Shown in pieces: positions 17,029 through 26,198 of a DNA stretch of 64,000 nt. The first letter of the stretch is position 1, and every line of letters starts with the position of its first letter. Position numbers and translations under genes: made by a program. The stretch spans positions 1 to 64,000 of the forward strand of contig JBEKSY010000007.1 of the NCBI GenBank assembly GCA_049516595.1, read 5' to 3'. Below the pieces are notes generated by a model. That model ran no database searches. It worked only from the letters and a program-made list of their open reading frames with translations, and was not told the DNA's origin. Source of the stretch: JBEKHT01 sp049516595 (GTDB lineage Bacteria > Chloroflexota > Anaerolineae > Anaerolineales > RBG-16-64-43).

Positions 17029-18342
17029 ATGGGTCTTACGCGACTGACACAGCTCGCGCGCTCCGCGCGCCGTTGCATATCAGGGGTCAGGAACGCCTGT
17101 GCGGCTGGGAGTGGAGGGCGCCGGCTGCCGGCAAGGGTCACGGGTACAGGTCGCGCAGCAGAGGAGGGTCTGCAAGCTAGCAGGACAATATGCGCCCTGG
17201 CCGTCGACCGCCTCGACCAGGGCGGCCTCGAGCAGGTCGTCTTTCACTTGGCGCGAGACCTGCCGGCCCATGGGTTCGATCCCATTGTGATCTGCTGGAA
17301 AGAGGGAGGCCGGGTAGCTCGCGAGCTGATGCGCCGAGGCGTTCGCGTGTACTGCGCCTGGGAAAACCGTGCCCGGCTGGCCCAGGTCCTCGAGCACGAG
17401 GCGCCGGAAGTGATCGGCTCGCATTGGGTCGATGCCGCGGTGCTGCGCGAGGCGGCCCAGCAAGGAATCCCGGTCGTTGAGCACGTTCACAACATGTACA
17501 TTTGGCTCGACGAAGATGGATGGCTGCGCGAACGGGAGCGAAGCCGCCACTTCGCGTGGACTCTGGCGGTGAGCAGCTTGGTGAAGGGCTACTACTCCAA
17601 TTGGAACCGGGAGCTCGACCCGGCCCGCATGGCCGTCCTGCCCAATGGGATCGAGGCCCGCGCCGACTTGGGGCCGGATTATCGTGCGGCCCGCGAGCGC
17701 ATCGGGATTGGAGCCCGAGACTTTCTGATCGTCTGTCTGGCCGCGTACGATGGGATCAAAAACCAGTTGGGCCTGCTGGCCGCGTTCGAGGTTGCCGCCC
17801 GCAGATACCACGAGGCCAGAATCATCTGCGCCGGCAGCGTCCGGAATCGCGGTTATCACGCGCAGGTCTCACGCTTTGTCTCTGGGCTTTCCTCACGGTC
17901 CCGGATCCACTTGTGGGCCAAGCACGCCGAAGCCAGCCGGCTCCTGGCGGCCGCAGACCTGTATGTGGTGGACTCCTTTGCGGAAGGCTGGAGCCTGGCC
18001 GCGACCGAGGCCCTGGCGGCGGGCGTACCGCTCGTGCACAGCGAGTGTGGGGGGGCGAGGGAGCTTGTCGGGGAAGGGGAACGTGGGATCCTGGTGCCCA
18101 ACGCGGCCGGCAACCCGCTCGAGGTGAACCGGGAGGTTTTCTTGCACCTGATGGCTGAGCCCGAGCAGCCGAATCAGACAGCGCTGGTCGAGGCGATGGG
18201 TCGGATGGTGGAGGGGCGCGATCAGTGGCAGGAGCGGCGCCCAGAGCTGGCCCGCGCGGCCCGGCAGCAGTTCAGCCTCGCGGGACAAGTGCGAGGGTAC
18301 AGCGAGGTACTGGAGCGGGTCCGAACCCGCTCACCGGCTTGA
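17029..18342 (+). CDS. Glycosyltransferase, GT4 family
   Basis: 437 residues. After an uncharacteristic 50-residue N-terminus the GT-B fold begins: ALAVDRLDQGGLEQVVFHLA with the GGxE-type acceptor loop, EHVHNMYIW, AVSSLVKGYY, VLPNGIE, and the nucleotide-sugar domain ADLYVVDSFAEGWSLAATEALAAGVPLV with the E-x7-E motif. It is a cytoplasmic, membrane-associated retaining transferase. The true start may be downstream of 17029, since the first 50 residues are not family-like. Confidence 0.88.
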   Translation: MGLTRLTQLARSARRCISGVRNACAAGSGGRRLPARVTGTGRAAEEGLQASRTICALAVDRLDQGGLEQVVFHLARDLPAHGFDPIVICWKEGGRVARELMRRGVRVYCAWENRARLAQVLEHEAPEVIGSHWVDAAVLREAAQQGIPVVEHVHNMYIWLDEDGWLRERERSRHFAWTLAVSSLVKGYYSNWNRELDPARMAVLPNGIEARADLGPDYRAARERIGIGARDFLIVCLAAYDGIKNQLGLLAAFEVAARRYHEARIICAGSVRNRGYHAQVSRFVSGLSSRSRIHLWAKHAEASRLLAAADLYVVDSFAEGWSLAATEALAAGVPLVHSECGGARELVGEGERGILVPNAAGNPLEVNREVFLHLMAEPEQPNQTALVEAMGRMVEGRDQWQERRPELARAARQQFSLAGQVRGYSEVLERVRTRSPA

Positions 18343-18431
18343 GGCTCGCTCCTAGGTGGTGCAAGCCTAAACCCTCCAGGCGCGCCCGCCAGCTCAAGAA
18401 CGGTTTCTGTAGCACGGGGAGGAAACCCTGA

Positions 18432-19766
18432 ATGGATGTGCAGGCCGGGCCGGAGGGCCCGATGAGGACCTACCAAGCGAGACGCAATCCTTCTGCCTCG
18501 GAGCCGCACATGACGGCCTCGGAGGCGGCTGCATCAAGGGGCAGTCTCCGCTGGCTGGGATTCTCCACCCGGATGGCGCAGGCGATGTTTCGCCGCTGGG
18601 CTCCTCTGGCTCTCGTGCTCGCCCTTTTGCTGACGATGGGCTCGGCTTACTCAGACCCGACCGCGGCCTCCCCAGGTGGAAGGGAGGGGGCATCCGATCG
18701 GGCCGACCCGCGCCCGGTGGGTGCGGTCGCGAAGCCTAGCACCCAGAACGACCCGGACCCGCAGCTCTACCTGCCCTTGATCTTGAAAACGTATTCTCTG
18801 CCCATGCTCATGGGCGTGTACACGACGGGCTGGCCGGGAGACACCTCCACCTACACCAACGAGCTGACCCCCCTGGACACCTGGACCGGCAAGCAGCACT
18901 CCTTGGTGGGCACATCGATTGACATCGAGCCCTCCAGCGGCTACCAAGCCGACGTCACCGACCAACTGACGCAGATCTGGACTCACGGGTACACCCCGTT
19001 TGTCAACTTAATGACCACCACGACCGCGGCGGCCATCGCCAGCGGCAGCAAGGATGCCGCCCTCAACTCCTGGGCGCAGTACTTTGTGACCTACACGCAA
19101 AGCGGAACCCGCTTCGCCTTTATCGCGCCCATGCCCGAAATGAACGGGAGCTGGACGCCGTACAACGGCTGCTCGCCGCACAGCCCGGCGGACTTCAAGA
19201 ACGCCTACGCCCGCATCCAGGCGCGCTTCGCGGCCAATGGCGTCCCGGCCGGGAGCGTGCGCTGGGTGTTTGCCCCCAACGGGTACAGCGACTGCGGCGC
19301 GATCACAAGCTACTATCCCGGAGATGCCTCGGTTGACGTCGTCTCGTTCAGCTCCTACAACCAAGGGTACATGAACTACTGCCAAAAGGGGACCCCCGGC
19401 CCGTCGCAGAACCGCTGGGATGCCCCGAGTTTTACGTTCGGCAATTACCTCCCGACGCTGCAAGCCATGGCGCCCACGAAGCCCATCTTTGTGAGCCAGA
19501 CCGGGACCACAGCCGATTACGATACGTCCTGCCGGAATGACGCCGCTAAGAACCAGTGGTTGACAGACGCATTCAACTACCTGGCGGGCGAGGTCCACGT
19601 CAAGGGGATCATCTACTACAACACCCGAGGCTGGGAGAACATCGACTGGCCAGTGTATGGCAGCACGTCGCTCGCGAGTTACACCGGCTATGTGACCGGC
19701 GCGGCCAACCCGGCCTACCAGTACGTGGCGCCCGCCGACCTCAAGAACGCTTCGCTTTTGCCCTGA
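18432..19766 (+). CDS. Membrane-anchored GH26-like glycoside hydrolase-fold protein
   Basis: 444 residues. The start is supported by GGGGAGG about ten bases upstream of ATG 18432. A single hydrophobic segment (residues 57-72) acts as signal or anchor. Beyond a Pro/Asp-rich linker is a TIM-barrel domain resembling GH26 mannanases and lichenases: GVYTTGWPG at the start of the barrel, APMPEMNGSW with the expected acid/base Glu (236), and TKPIFVSQTG where the family normally has the nucleophile Glu (EFG). Here that position is Gln356 (codon CAG, checked). It could be a non-hydrolysing glycan-binding or remodelling protein. A later start at 18573 would give a classical cleavable signal peptide but lacks a ribosome site. 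Confidence 0.75.
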   Translation: MDVQAGPEGPMRTYQARRNPSASEPHMTASEAAASRGSLRWLGFSTRMAQAMFRRWAPLALVLALLLTMGSAYSDPTAASPGGREGASDRADPRPVGAVAKPSTQNDPDPQLYLPLILKTYSLPMLMGVYTTGWPGDTSTYTNELTPLDTWTGKQHSLVGTSIDIEPSSGYQADVTDQLTQIWTHGYTPFVNLMTTTTAAAIASGSKDAALNSWAQYFVTYTQSGTRFAFIAPMPEMNGSWTPYNGCSPHSPADFKNAYARIQARFAANGVPAGSVRWVFAPNGYSDCGAITSYYPGDASVDVVSFSSYNQGYMNYCQKGTPGPSQNRWDAPSFTFGNYLPTLQAMAPTKPIFVSQTGTTADYDTSCRNDAAKNQWLTDAFNYLAGEVHVKGIIYYNTRGWENIDWPVYGSTSLASYTGYVTGAANPAYQYVAPADLKNASLLP

Positions 19767-19816
19767 TACAATCCCCCCAGAGATTCCACCGCCGCGCACG
19801 CTTCCGGGGGGCGCGC

Positions 19817-21097
19817 TTGCGCTCACGCGATCGGAAACACAACTGGAGGACCCTTCTTCGCCGCCCGTGGGCGACCGGCCGTCGCCTCCTGCAGGCGGCC
19901 GAGGCCTATCTCCTGCCTCGACCGATCGACCTCGGCCTGCGCAGGGGGCTGTGTCAGATTCGGGCCGCAGCCGACCCCGGCGCAGCGCTGGCCTTTCGCC
20001 GCACGCTGGCGGGATGGCTGGAGCAAGCGCAAAGCGGAAACCCGCTGATCCTCATGCCCCCCAGCCTCGATTGGTCCACGCAGCTCTTTCAGCGGCCTCA
20101 GCAGCTGGCCCGCGCGCTTGCCCGTCAGGGGGCAGTTGTGGTCTTTTGCGAAAAGGGAAAGAGGATGCCCGAAGAGGATCTCCAGCCGCCGGAGGATCGG
20201 CTCTACCGGTGTCCCTTTCCCCCGCAGGCCCTCGAGGAGGTCCCCGGCGCCTGGACCTATGTCCTCACCTGGAACGCTCGCCGCTACCTGCCTGCCCTGA
20301 CGCGTCCAGCGATCGTGTATGACTACCTCGACGAGATCGAAGCATTCTACGGCAACCCAACGCGCCTGAGCCAGGACCACCGCGCCCTTCTGCGAGAGGC
20401 GAAGCTGGTGCTCGCAACTTCCGAGCTCCTCTACCAAGCCGCGCGGGCGGTGCGGCCGGATACGTTCCTGGTGCCCAACGGCGCTGACTATGAGCACTTT
20501 GCCCGCCGGCGCAGGGTCCCGCCGGATTCGGCCCCACCGGCCCTGCAGCCCGTCCTCGACCGCGGGGCGCCGATCATTGGCTATTACGGTGCGCTGGCGC
20601 GGTGGTTCGACTACGACCTGGTGCGCGAGGTGGCACGGCTGCGTCCTGATCTGCAGTTCGTCCTGCTTGGGCCGGACTTCGACTTCAGCCTGGCGCAGCA
20701 GGGCTGGCAGGACCTGGAGAACTTGCGCTGGCTCGGCCCTCAGCCCTACAATGAATTGCCCTCCTACCTGCACTTCTTTAATGTGGCCATGATCCCGTTC
20801 CGGCTGAATCGTGTGACGCGGGCGACCTCGCCCATTAAGCTGTACGAGTACTTCGCCGGTGGGAAGCCGGTCGTGGCGACGAACTTGCCCGAGTGCGCGA
20901 GAATCCCGGAGGTGATGATCGCCCGGGACCCCAAGGACTTCTCCGCCCAGCTCGACCGGGCGCTAGCGTTGCGCTCCGATCCTTCCTACCTGAGCCGGAT
21001 CGACGCGCTGGCTCGCGCGAACACCTGGGAGGCGCGGGCCGGGGTGATCCTGGGGGCGCTGGGAGAGTTGGGCCCAGGCGGAACCGCTCTCTCGTAA
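19817..21097 (+). CDS. Glycosyltransferase, GT-B fold (first of a tandem pair)
   Basis: About 426 residues if it begins at the TTG at 19817. The frame is open earlier but overlaps the preceding gene, so the exact start is unsure. Features: PPSLDWSTQLFQRPQQLARALA, IVYDYLDEIEAFYG, ATSELLY, VPNGADYEHF, then IIGYYGALARWFDYDL, LRWLGPQPYNELPSYL, IPFRLNRVTRATSPIKLYEYFAGGKPVVAT. This is the signature of a GT4-like group that often occurs in multiple copies in surface-glycan loci. It is strongly similar to the next gene. Confidence 0.88.
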   Translation: MRSRDRKHNWRTLLRRPWATGRRLLQAAEAYLLPRPIDLGLRRGLCQIRAAADPGAALAFRRTLAGWLEQAQSGNPLILMPPSLDWSTQLFQRPQQLARALARQGAVVVFCEKGKRMPEEDLQPPEDRLYRCPFPPQALEEVPGAWTYVLTWNARRYLPALTRPAIVYDYLDEIEAFYGNPTRLSQDHRALLREAKLVLATSELLYQAARAVRPDTFLVPNGADYEHFARRRRVPPDSAPPALQPVLDRGAPIIGYYGALARWFDYDLVREVARLRPDLQFVLLGPDFDFSLAQQGWQDLENLRWLGPQPYNELPSYLHFFNVAMIPFRLNRVTRATSPIKLYEYFAGGKPVVATNLPECARIPEVMIARDPKDFSAQLDRALALRSDPSYLSRIDALARANTWEARAGVILGALGELGPGGTALS

Positions 21098-21138
21098 CGC
21101 CTCTTAGCCGGACGGCGGCGGAACCGGTAACGGCCTCT

Positions 21139-22359
21139 ATGCCTAAGCAACCCACGGGGAACCAAACGATGCCGCGCAGTGCGGCGCAGGCGGCCGCCCG
21201 CTCCCTGGGACGCTGGGGCTACGAGCGCGCCTGGGAACTCCTGCAAGCGCAGCGGCTGGAGGATTTCCGCCGGGCAGTTGCGCGGGCCGTCTCGGAGATG
21301 CCCGCGCGGGCCGTGGTCGTGTTCCCTCCTTCCGTGCGCTGGGGAGGCCCTTTGCGGCAGCGGCCTAAAGCGCTCGCGCTCGCCCTCTCCCGACTCGGAT
21401 GCCTGGTCTTCTACTGCGAGCCCCCGCATTCCAGCGCGCTGGGCGCCGGACTGCGGTCCGTCCAAGCGGGTCTCTTCCTGGCCCGGGTGCCCCGTCAGGC
21501 GTTCTCCGAACTGGCCTCGCCGATTGTCTTCGTCCTCTCCTACAACGGGGGTTACCTCTCGGCCTTTCATGAGCCCAGGGTGGTGTACGAGGTCATCGAC
21601 CATCTTGGGGTCTTCCCGAACCGACGTCTGGTCGCCCGAGAACATCCCCGCCTGCTGCGCCTGGCCGAGGTGGTCGTCACCACCTCCGAGGCGCTCTGGA
21701 GCGAGGCCGCGCGCACCCGACCGGACACCCTGCTGAGCAGCAACGGGGTCGACTACGAGGAGGTCCGCGCCGCGATCCGATCGCCGGGGCGGCCGCCGGA
21801 AGATCTGCAGGCGCTGGTTGAGGCGGGCAAGCCCCTGGTCGGATACTATGGAGCGTTGGCGCGCTGGCTCGACTATGACCTCTTGTTACAGGTCGCCCTC
21901 AAGAGACCCGACCTTGAGTTTCTGCTCATTGGACCCAACTTCGACGGTTCCCTGCGCGCGCTGCAGACGCAGCCTCTGGCGAACCTTCATTGGATCGGGC
22001 CGCGACCGCCGGATGTCCTGCTGGGCTACCTGAGGTACTTCGACGCAACCATGATCCCCTTCCGGGTCGACCCGCTGACGGACGCGGCCTCGCCGCTCAA
22101 ACTGTTCGAGTACATGGCGGCCGGCAAGCCCGTCGTGGCGACCCCAACCCAGGAACTCCGCCGGTTCGCGGAGGTCTTTACGGGCAGGGATCCCGACGGG
22201 TTCAGTCAGGCGATTGACCAGGCGTTGGCCGCTCGCGGCGACGATGGGTATCTGGCTCGCCTGGATCGGGTGGCCCGGGAGCATGACTGGTCGCAGATCG
22301 CGCGGCCGATCTTGGAGCGGCTCGGGATCGGCCGGGAGGGAAAGGCGGAGGGGAGATGA
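21139..22359 (+). CDS. Glycosyltransferase, GT-B fold (second of a tandem pair)
   Basis: 406 residues from the ATG at 21139; an alternative ATG at 21169 has a better ribosome site (GGGGA eight bases upstream). Same architecture as the preceding gene: PPSVRWGGPLRQRPKALALA, VVYEVIDHLG, SNGVDYEEV, GYYGALARWLDYDLL, LHWIGPRPPDVLLGYLRYF, IPFRVDPLTDAASPLKLFEYMAAGKPVVAT. The pair probably arose by duplication and diverged in acceptor specificity. It overlaps the next gene by 4 bp. Confidence 0.9.
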   Translation: MPKQPTGNQTMPRSAAQAAARSLGRWGYERAWELLQAQRLEDFRRAVARAVSEMPARAVVVFPPSVRWGGPLRQRPKALALALSRLGCLVFYCEPPHSSALGAGLRSVQAGLFLARVPRQAFSELASPIVFVLSYNGGYLSAFHEPRVVYEVIDHLGVFPNRRLVAREHPRLLRLAEVVVTTSEALWSEAARTRPDTLLSSNGVDYEEVRAAIRSPGRPPEDLQALVEAGKPLVGYYGALARWLDYDLLLQVALKRPDLEFLLIGPNFDGSLRALQTQPLANLHWIGPRPPDVLLGYLRYFDATMIPFRVDPLTDAASPLKLFEYMAAGKPVVATPTQELRRFAEVFTGRDPDGFSQAIDQALAARGDDGYLARLDRVAREHDWSQIARPILERLGIGREGKAEGR

Positions 22360-23504
22360 GCGACGAGGTCCTGATCATCAGCCGGACCTCTCCCCGCCTT
22401 GACCCGCGGGCCCGGTTTTTGGTATCGGTGCTCGCCACGCGATACCCCGTGCGCGTGGTGGCCGGGAGGGCCAGGCAGCTCTCCGCCGAACCCTGGGACA
22501 TCCCCAAGGCACAGCTGTGGGAGGTGCCGCTCGCGCTGGAGGGCCGGCGCCCCTGGATCCTCACGGGCCCGCTGCGGCTCCTGCAGCTCAACCTGGCCGG
22601 CGTGTGGGATTGGGCGCGCCGGGGGGCGAGGCTGGTAGTCTTCAGCGACGTGACCTACTGCCTTCCGGGGGTGATGGCCAAGCTCCTCCGGGGCATCCCC
22701 TGCGCCTACAACTCCCAGGAGATCATCTGGGCGAATGAAATGCCGCGGCCGATCTCGGCCCTGTTCCGGCGGCTTGAGCGCATGCTGCTGCAAAGGTGCG
22801 ACCTGTGGATTGTGGCCTCGGAGGCGCGGGCCCGCGTGGTGCTGCAAGCTCAGCGGATGAACCGGGACTACTTGGTGATCGAGAATCTTCCGCTCGTCAC
22901 TTCGCCCCCGGACCTTGTCGGCGATCGCAGCGAGCGCCGGGCGCGCCTGGGCCTCTCTCCTGAGGAAAGGGTCGTCATGTTCCAGGGGAACCTGTTCCGC
23001 AAGCGAGGGCTGGAGGAGCTCGTGGAGGCCGCCCAGGGGGCGAGTTTCCATGTGGTGGTCCAGGGCGGCGGTCCGCTGCAGGGAATGCTGACCCGGCGCA
23101 GCGCCCCAAACCTTCACTACCTTGAGCCCTGCCCGAATCGGGAGGCGCTGGGGTGGGTCGCGATCGCCGATCTAGCCTTCGTGTACTATGGGGAGAACGA
23201 TCTGAACAGCGCCTATGCCTGTTCGGGCAAGTTCTATAACGCGGTGTACGCGGGGGTTCCCGTCCTGTGCAACCGGCTCCCGGCTTTCCTGGAGTTCGCG
23301 GAAAGACACGGGGGAGTGGCCTTCCTCGAGTCACTGGCTCCGGACGGGCTGAGAGAGCGGATCACCCAGATCCTCCAGGATCCGGAGCTCCGGCGTGACC
23401 TGGCCCGGCAGATGCGCCAGGCCGCGCTAGATCTCAGCCGGACTCCCCGAGAGGAGAATCTCCTGCGCGCCGTGGAGGGAGCCCTCGCACCTCTCACGCG
23501 GTGA
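22356..23504 (+). CDS. Glycosyltransferase, GT4 family
   Basis: 382 residues. Start ATG lies in ATGA overlap with the preceding gene and follows a GGAGGGG site. ISRTSPRLDPRARFLVSVLA at the N-terminus, NSQEIIWANE, VASEARARVVLQ, VIENLPLV, MFQGNLFRKRGLEELVEAA, and YACSGKFYNAVYAGVPVLCNRLPAFLEF are seen. The KFYNAVYAGVPV version of the C-terminal motif is typical of a subset of GT4-like enzymes. Last intact gene of the plus-strand transferase run before a decayed GT4. Confidence 0.88.
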   Translation: MSDEVLIISRTSPRLDPRARFLVSVLATRYPVRVVAGRARQLSAEPWDIPKAQLWEVPLALEGRRPWILTGPLRLLQLNLAGVWDWARRGARLVVFSDVTYCLPGVMAKLLRGIPCAYNSQEIIWANEMPRPISALFRRLERMLLQRCDLWIVASEARARVVLQAQRMNRDYLVIENLPLVTSPPDLVGDRSERRARLGLSPEERVVMFQGNLFRKRGLEELVEAAQGASFHVVVQGGGPLQGMLTRRSAPNLHYLEPCPNREALGWVAIADLAFVYYGENDLNSAYACSGKFYNAVYAGVPVLCNRLPAFLEFAERHGGVAFLESLAPDGLRERITQILQDPELRRDLARQMRQAALDLSRTPREENLLRAVEGALAPLTR

Positions 23505-23610
23505 GGCCCGGAACCTTGGGATCGAATATGGAAGCCTGCCCGGAGGGGAACTCGACAAAGTGGCCAACCAACAGCCTTCCTTCAGCGCGGTGCGTGATGC
23601 CCGAGGCTCA

Positions 23611-24130
23611 AGGTCCTGTGGGTTGCCTACACCGCTTGGCATTGGTTCAACGCCCGCCTGGCCCCGGCCCGGGATCTGTGCCCGGATCGGTTCCAGGTCG
23701 TCCCGATCTCTTCGCCGCGGAGCAATTTCGCTGGCAGCTTGCTGGGCACTCCCGCCAACCGATCCCCCCGCCCTGCGAGCTGCTCGAGCTCCCTGCGAGC
23801 AGGCCGGTCGATCGCCAGGAAGCCCCCACCCTGGTCCACCACTTCACGGCCCAGCCAGCCGTCGACAATTCGCTCATCGTTCAGAAACTGGATGTGGCGG
23901 AAAGGGTCCGCTCGATCACCGACCTGGGGCGCGCCTTCGCGGTCGACCGCGCATTCATCGGCCGGCGGAGAGGTTTCCTGGAGAGGCTCTGCCGCCGCGC
24001 CTTGCGCGCGCCGCGGGAAAGTCGTCATCTTCGAGAACTGGGAGGATTGCGAGTGTTCTCCGCGACGAGGTCCGGGCCGCCGGGAGCAGGCCGTCTTGAT
24101 CCAAGCCGTGGGAGTAGACCCTGAGCGCTC
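23611..24130 (+). pseudogene. Decayed GT4 glycosyltransferase (paralogue of the gene at 991-2109)
   Basis: Three frames together spell a GT4 of the same branch as 991-2109. First, 23611-23720 reads LKVLWVAYTAWHWFNARLAP against KVMLVANTDWYLFNFRLSLA. Second, about 23815-24050 reads APTLVHHFTAQPAV, then RSITDLGRAF and RRRGFLERLCRRAL, against KPVLAHHFTTKAV and NNITGLGYMF. Third, from about 24010, VVIFENWEDCE and AVLIQAVGVDPE match ATIFENPADKE and VWLIEGVGVDVD. At least two frameshifts separate them and the nucleotide-sugar half is absent. It is a clear relic of a duplicated or exchanged transferase. Confidence 0.82.
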
Positions 24131-24343
24131 TTGGTCGCAGGCCCAGAGGGAGGGAGTGCGCGGGGCCATGTTTCCCGGAAGGCTCTTGGGAACCAAGGCT
24201 TGGGACCCTTTGTCGCGGCGCTTCTCGCGATCGGTGGGCGAGCCAGCGGCGGGCCCATCTTCGAAAGAGGCAGCGATGCCAGCCGGAGAGGCCCAGAGGC
24301 AGGAAACCCGCGAGCACCCTGGCGGACCTTGTGAAATCGAGAG

Positions 24344-25705
24344 ATGTCCCTGTCGACTGAACTGAGCGATCGCGAGCGGGAGATCCTGCGCCTGGTAGCG
24401 ACGGGGGCCAGCAACAAGGAGATCGCGCAGGAGCTCCATATCAGCCCCAACACGGTCAAGGTCCACCTGCGCAGCGTCTTCGGCAAGATCGGGGTGGCCT
24501 CGAGGACGGAAGCGACCCTGTATGCCATCCGTGCCGGGCTGGCCTCGACGAGTGCTGCCAGCGAGGCCCCCGATCAAGCGTTCCAGATGGGGAAGGGCCC
24601 TCTCGCGCCGCCCGCGCAGGCATTGCCGGCGGTCACGTCCCCGCCCGAGGGAGCGGGGCCGCTGGCGCAGCGTGGACTCCTTCAGCGGAGAAGGGCCGTT
24701 CTCCTCCTGGCGGGCTCGGGGACCCTCGTCCTAGTCCTGGCCGTCGTGGGCGCGTCACTCGCTCGGGCGCGCACGGCTCCGGTGCCGGCACCTACCCCGG
24801 CTCCATTCGCCACCCCTCAGCGCTGGTCGCAGCAAGCGCCCCTGCCCACGGCGCGCAGCGGCTTTGGGGCGCTTGCCCGTGGCCGACTGGTCTATGTCTT
24901 CGGAGGCCAGGGCTCATCGGGCCCGATCGCGTCCGTCGACCGCTATGATGCCACGAGCGACTCGTGGGCCGAGCTGCCCCCGATGTTGCAGGCGGCCTCT
25001 GATGTGAAGGCCGTCCTCGTGGAGGGGCAGGTGTTCGTCCCCGGAGGCCGGCTGGGCTCGGGCGCGGTCTCCGACCGGCTTCAGGTCTTCGACCTGGAGC
25101 GCAACCAGTGGCAGGAGGGGGCTCGGCTGCCGCAGGCCCTCAGCGCCTACGCCCTGGTGGAATCCGAAGGGAAGCTGTACCTGTTCGGGGGATGGAACGG
25201 ACAAGAGTATGTGGCCACCACATACTCCTACGACCCGGCCCGCGACACTTGGTCGCAGGGAACTCCCCTCCCGTCCCCGCGGGGCTACGCGGGCGCGGCG
25301 GTGGCCGGAGGAGGCCTTTACGTGATCGGCGGATTGAGCGTCCAGGGGCCCCTGGACGAAACCCTTGAGTATTTCCCGGAGCGGGAAGCCTCGGGCGGCT
25401 CACCGTGGGAAACCAATGCTCCCCTGCCAGGGAGCCGATACGACATGGGGGTGGCCGAGATCGCCGGCCGGATCTACGTCATGGGGGGACGAGGGACGCC
25501 GGGCTCCCTGCCGTTCCTGGAGTACTCACCGGAGCGGGACAGCTGGCAGTCCTTCCAGGGACCGGTGCCAATCGGCTCCGGGGTTGCACTGGTCCCCCTG
25601 GAGACCTATCTGTATGCGCTGGGGGGCCAGCTGGGCGGGAAGCCGAGCGCCGCCAACCTTGCCTACCAGGCCATCTATGCAGTGATTTTGCCCCTGACCC
25701 GGTGA
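24344..25705 (+). CDS. Membrane-bound LuxR-type regulator with Kelch propeller
   Basis: 453 residues. Residues 6-66 are a LuxR/GerE helix-turn-helix (LSDREREILRLVATGASNKEI, then SPNTVKVHLRSVFGKIG). After a Pro-rich linker, residues 118-140 form one transmembrane helix preceded by QRRR, placing the N-terminus in the cytoplasm. Residues 155-450 contain about five to six Kelch repeats (YVFGGQGSSGPIASVDRYD, LYLFGGWNGQEYVATTYSYD, LYVIGGLSVQGPLDETLEYF, IYVMGGRG, LYALGGQLGG) outside the membrane. The layout suggests a one-protein sensor reading an extracellular ligand, perhaps glycan, and binding DNA while membrane-tethered. No response-regulator receiver domain is present. Regulation of the neighbouring genes is inference. 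Confidence 0.88.
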   Translation: MSLSTELSDREREILRLVATGASNKEIAQELHISPNTVKVHLRSVFGKIGVASRTEATLYAIRAGLASTSAASEAPDQAFQMGKGPLAPPAQALPAVTSPPEGAGPLAQRGLLQRRRAVLLLAGSGTLVLVLAVVGASLARARTAPVPAPTPAPFATPQRWSQQAPLPTARSGFGALARGRLVYVFGGQGSSGPIASVDRYDATSDSWAELPPMLQAASDVKAVLVEGQVFVPGGRLGSGAVSDRLQVFDLERNQWQEGARLPQALSAYALVESEGKLYLFGGWNGQEYVATTYSYDPARDTWSQGTPLPSPRGYAGAAVAGGGLYVIGGLSVQGPLDETLEYFPEREASGGSPWETNAPLPGSRYDMGVAEIAGRIYVMGGRGTPGSLPFLEYSPERDSWQSFQGPVPIGSGVALVPLETYLYALGGQLGGKPSAANLAYQAIYAVILPLTR

Positions 25706-26198
25706 GCCCCGCAGCCCAATCGATTCCGGCGCTTTCCGCGGACCTCAAGCCTCCTCTTCTTCCCTCGGCGGCCTCCCTCGGAGGATCCCCTTTCCACTTT
25801 CCTAGCGTCTCCGCAAGGGAAGGAAGAGTGCGTTTGCGACCTCCACCCGGCGGCAGGCCGAGAACCCCGAGGTGTTTCCAGACCCGTCTGCGGACGCAGC
25901 CGTCCGGCCGTAACCGACCAAGAGGGTTGTCGCTTCCATGGAGAGCTACGCTCCCGGCTCGAGGGCAGACACCTTGCCGACTGGGGAATGCAGGGCCGGG
26001 GAGCAGGCCCTCTCGCTAGAGTGCGAGCCTCTCTTCCAAGGATCCGATGTCCACCCGAACCGGGATCATCCCAGGTTGGACGCTGAGGATGGCGAAGGGT
26101 GCCAAGGATCGTGGAACGAGCGGGGGATGAGTCTCAGGCGGCCATTAGCGAGGCGGGAGGCTGCCCCACAGCGCCCCTGCGATTGCCGGGCCACTGGC
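25706..26198. other. Gap between convergent genes; nothing recognised
   Basis: About 490 bp between the LuxR-Kelch gene (plus) and the lipoprotein gene (minus), which converge. A weak hairpin CCTCC-CTC-GGAGG occurs near 25770-25785. No coding signal was recognised on either strand. Confidence 0.4.
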
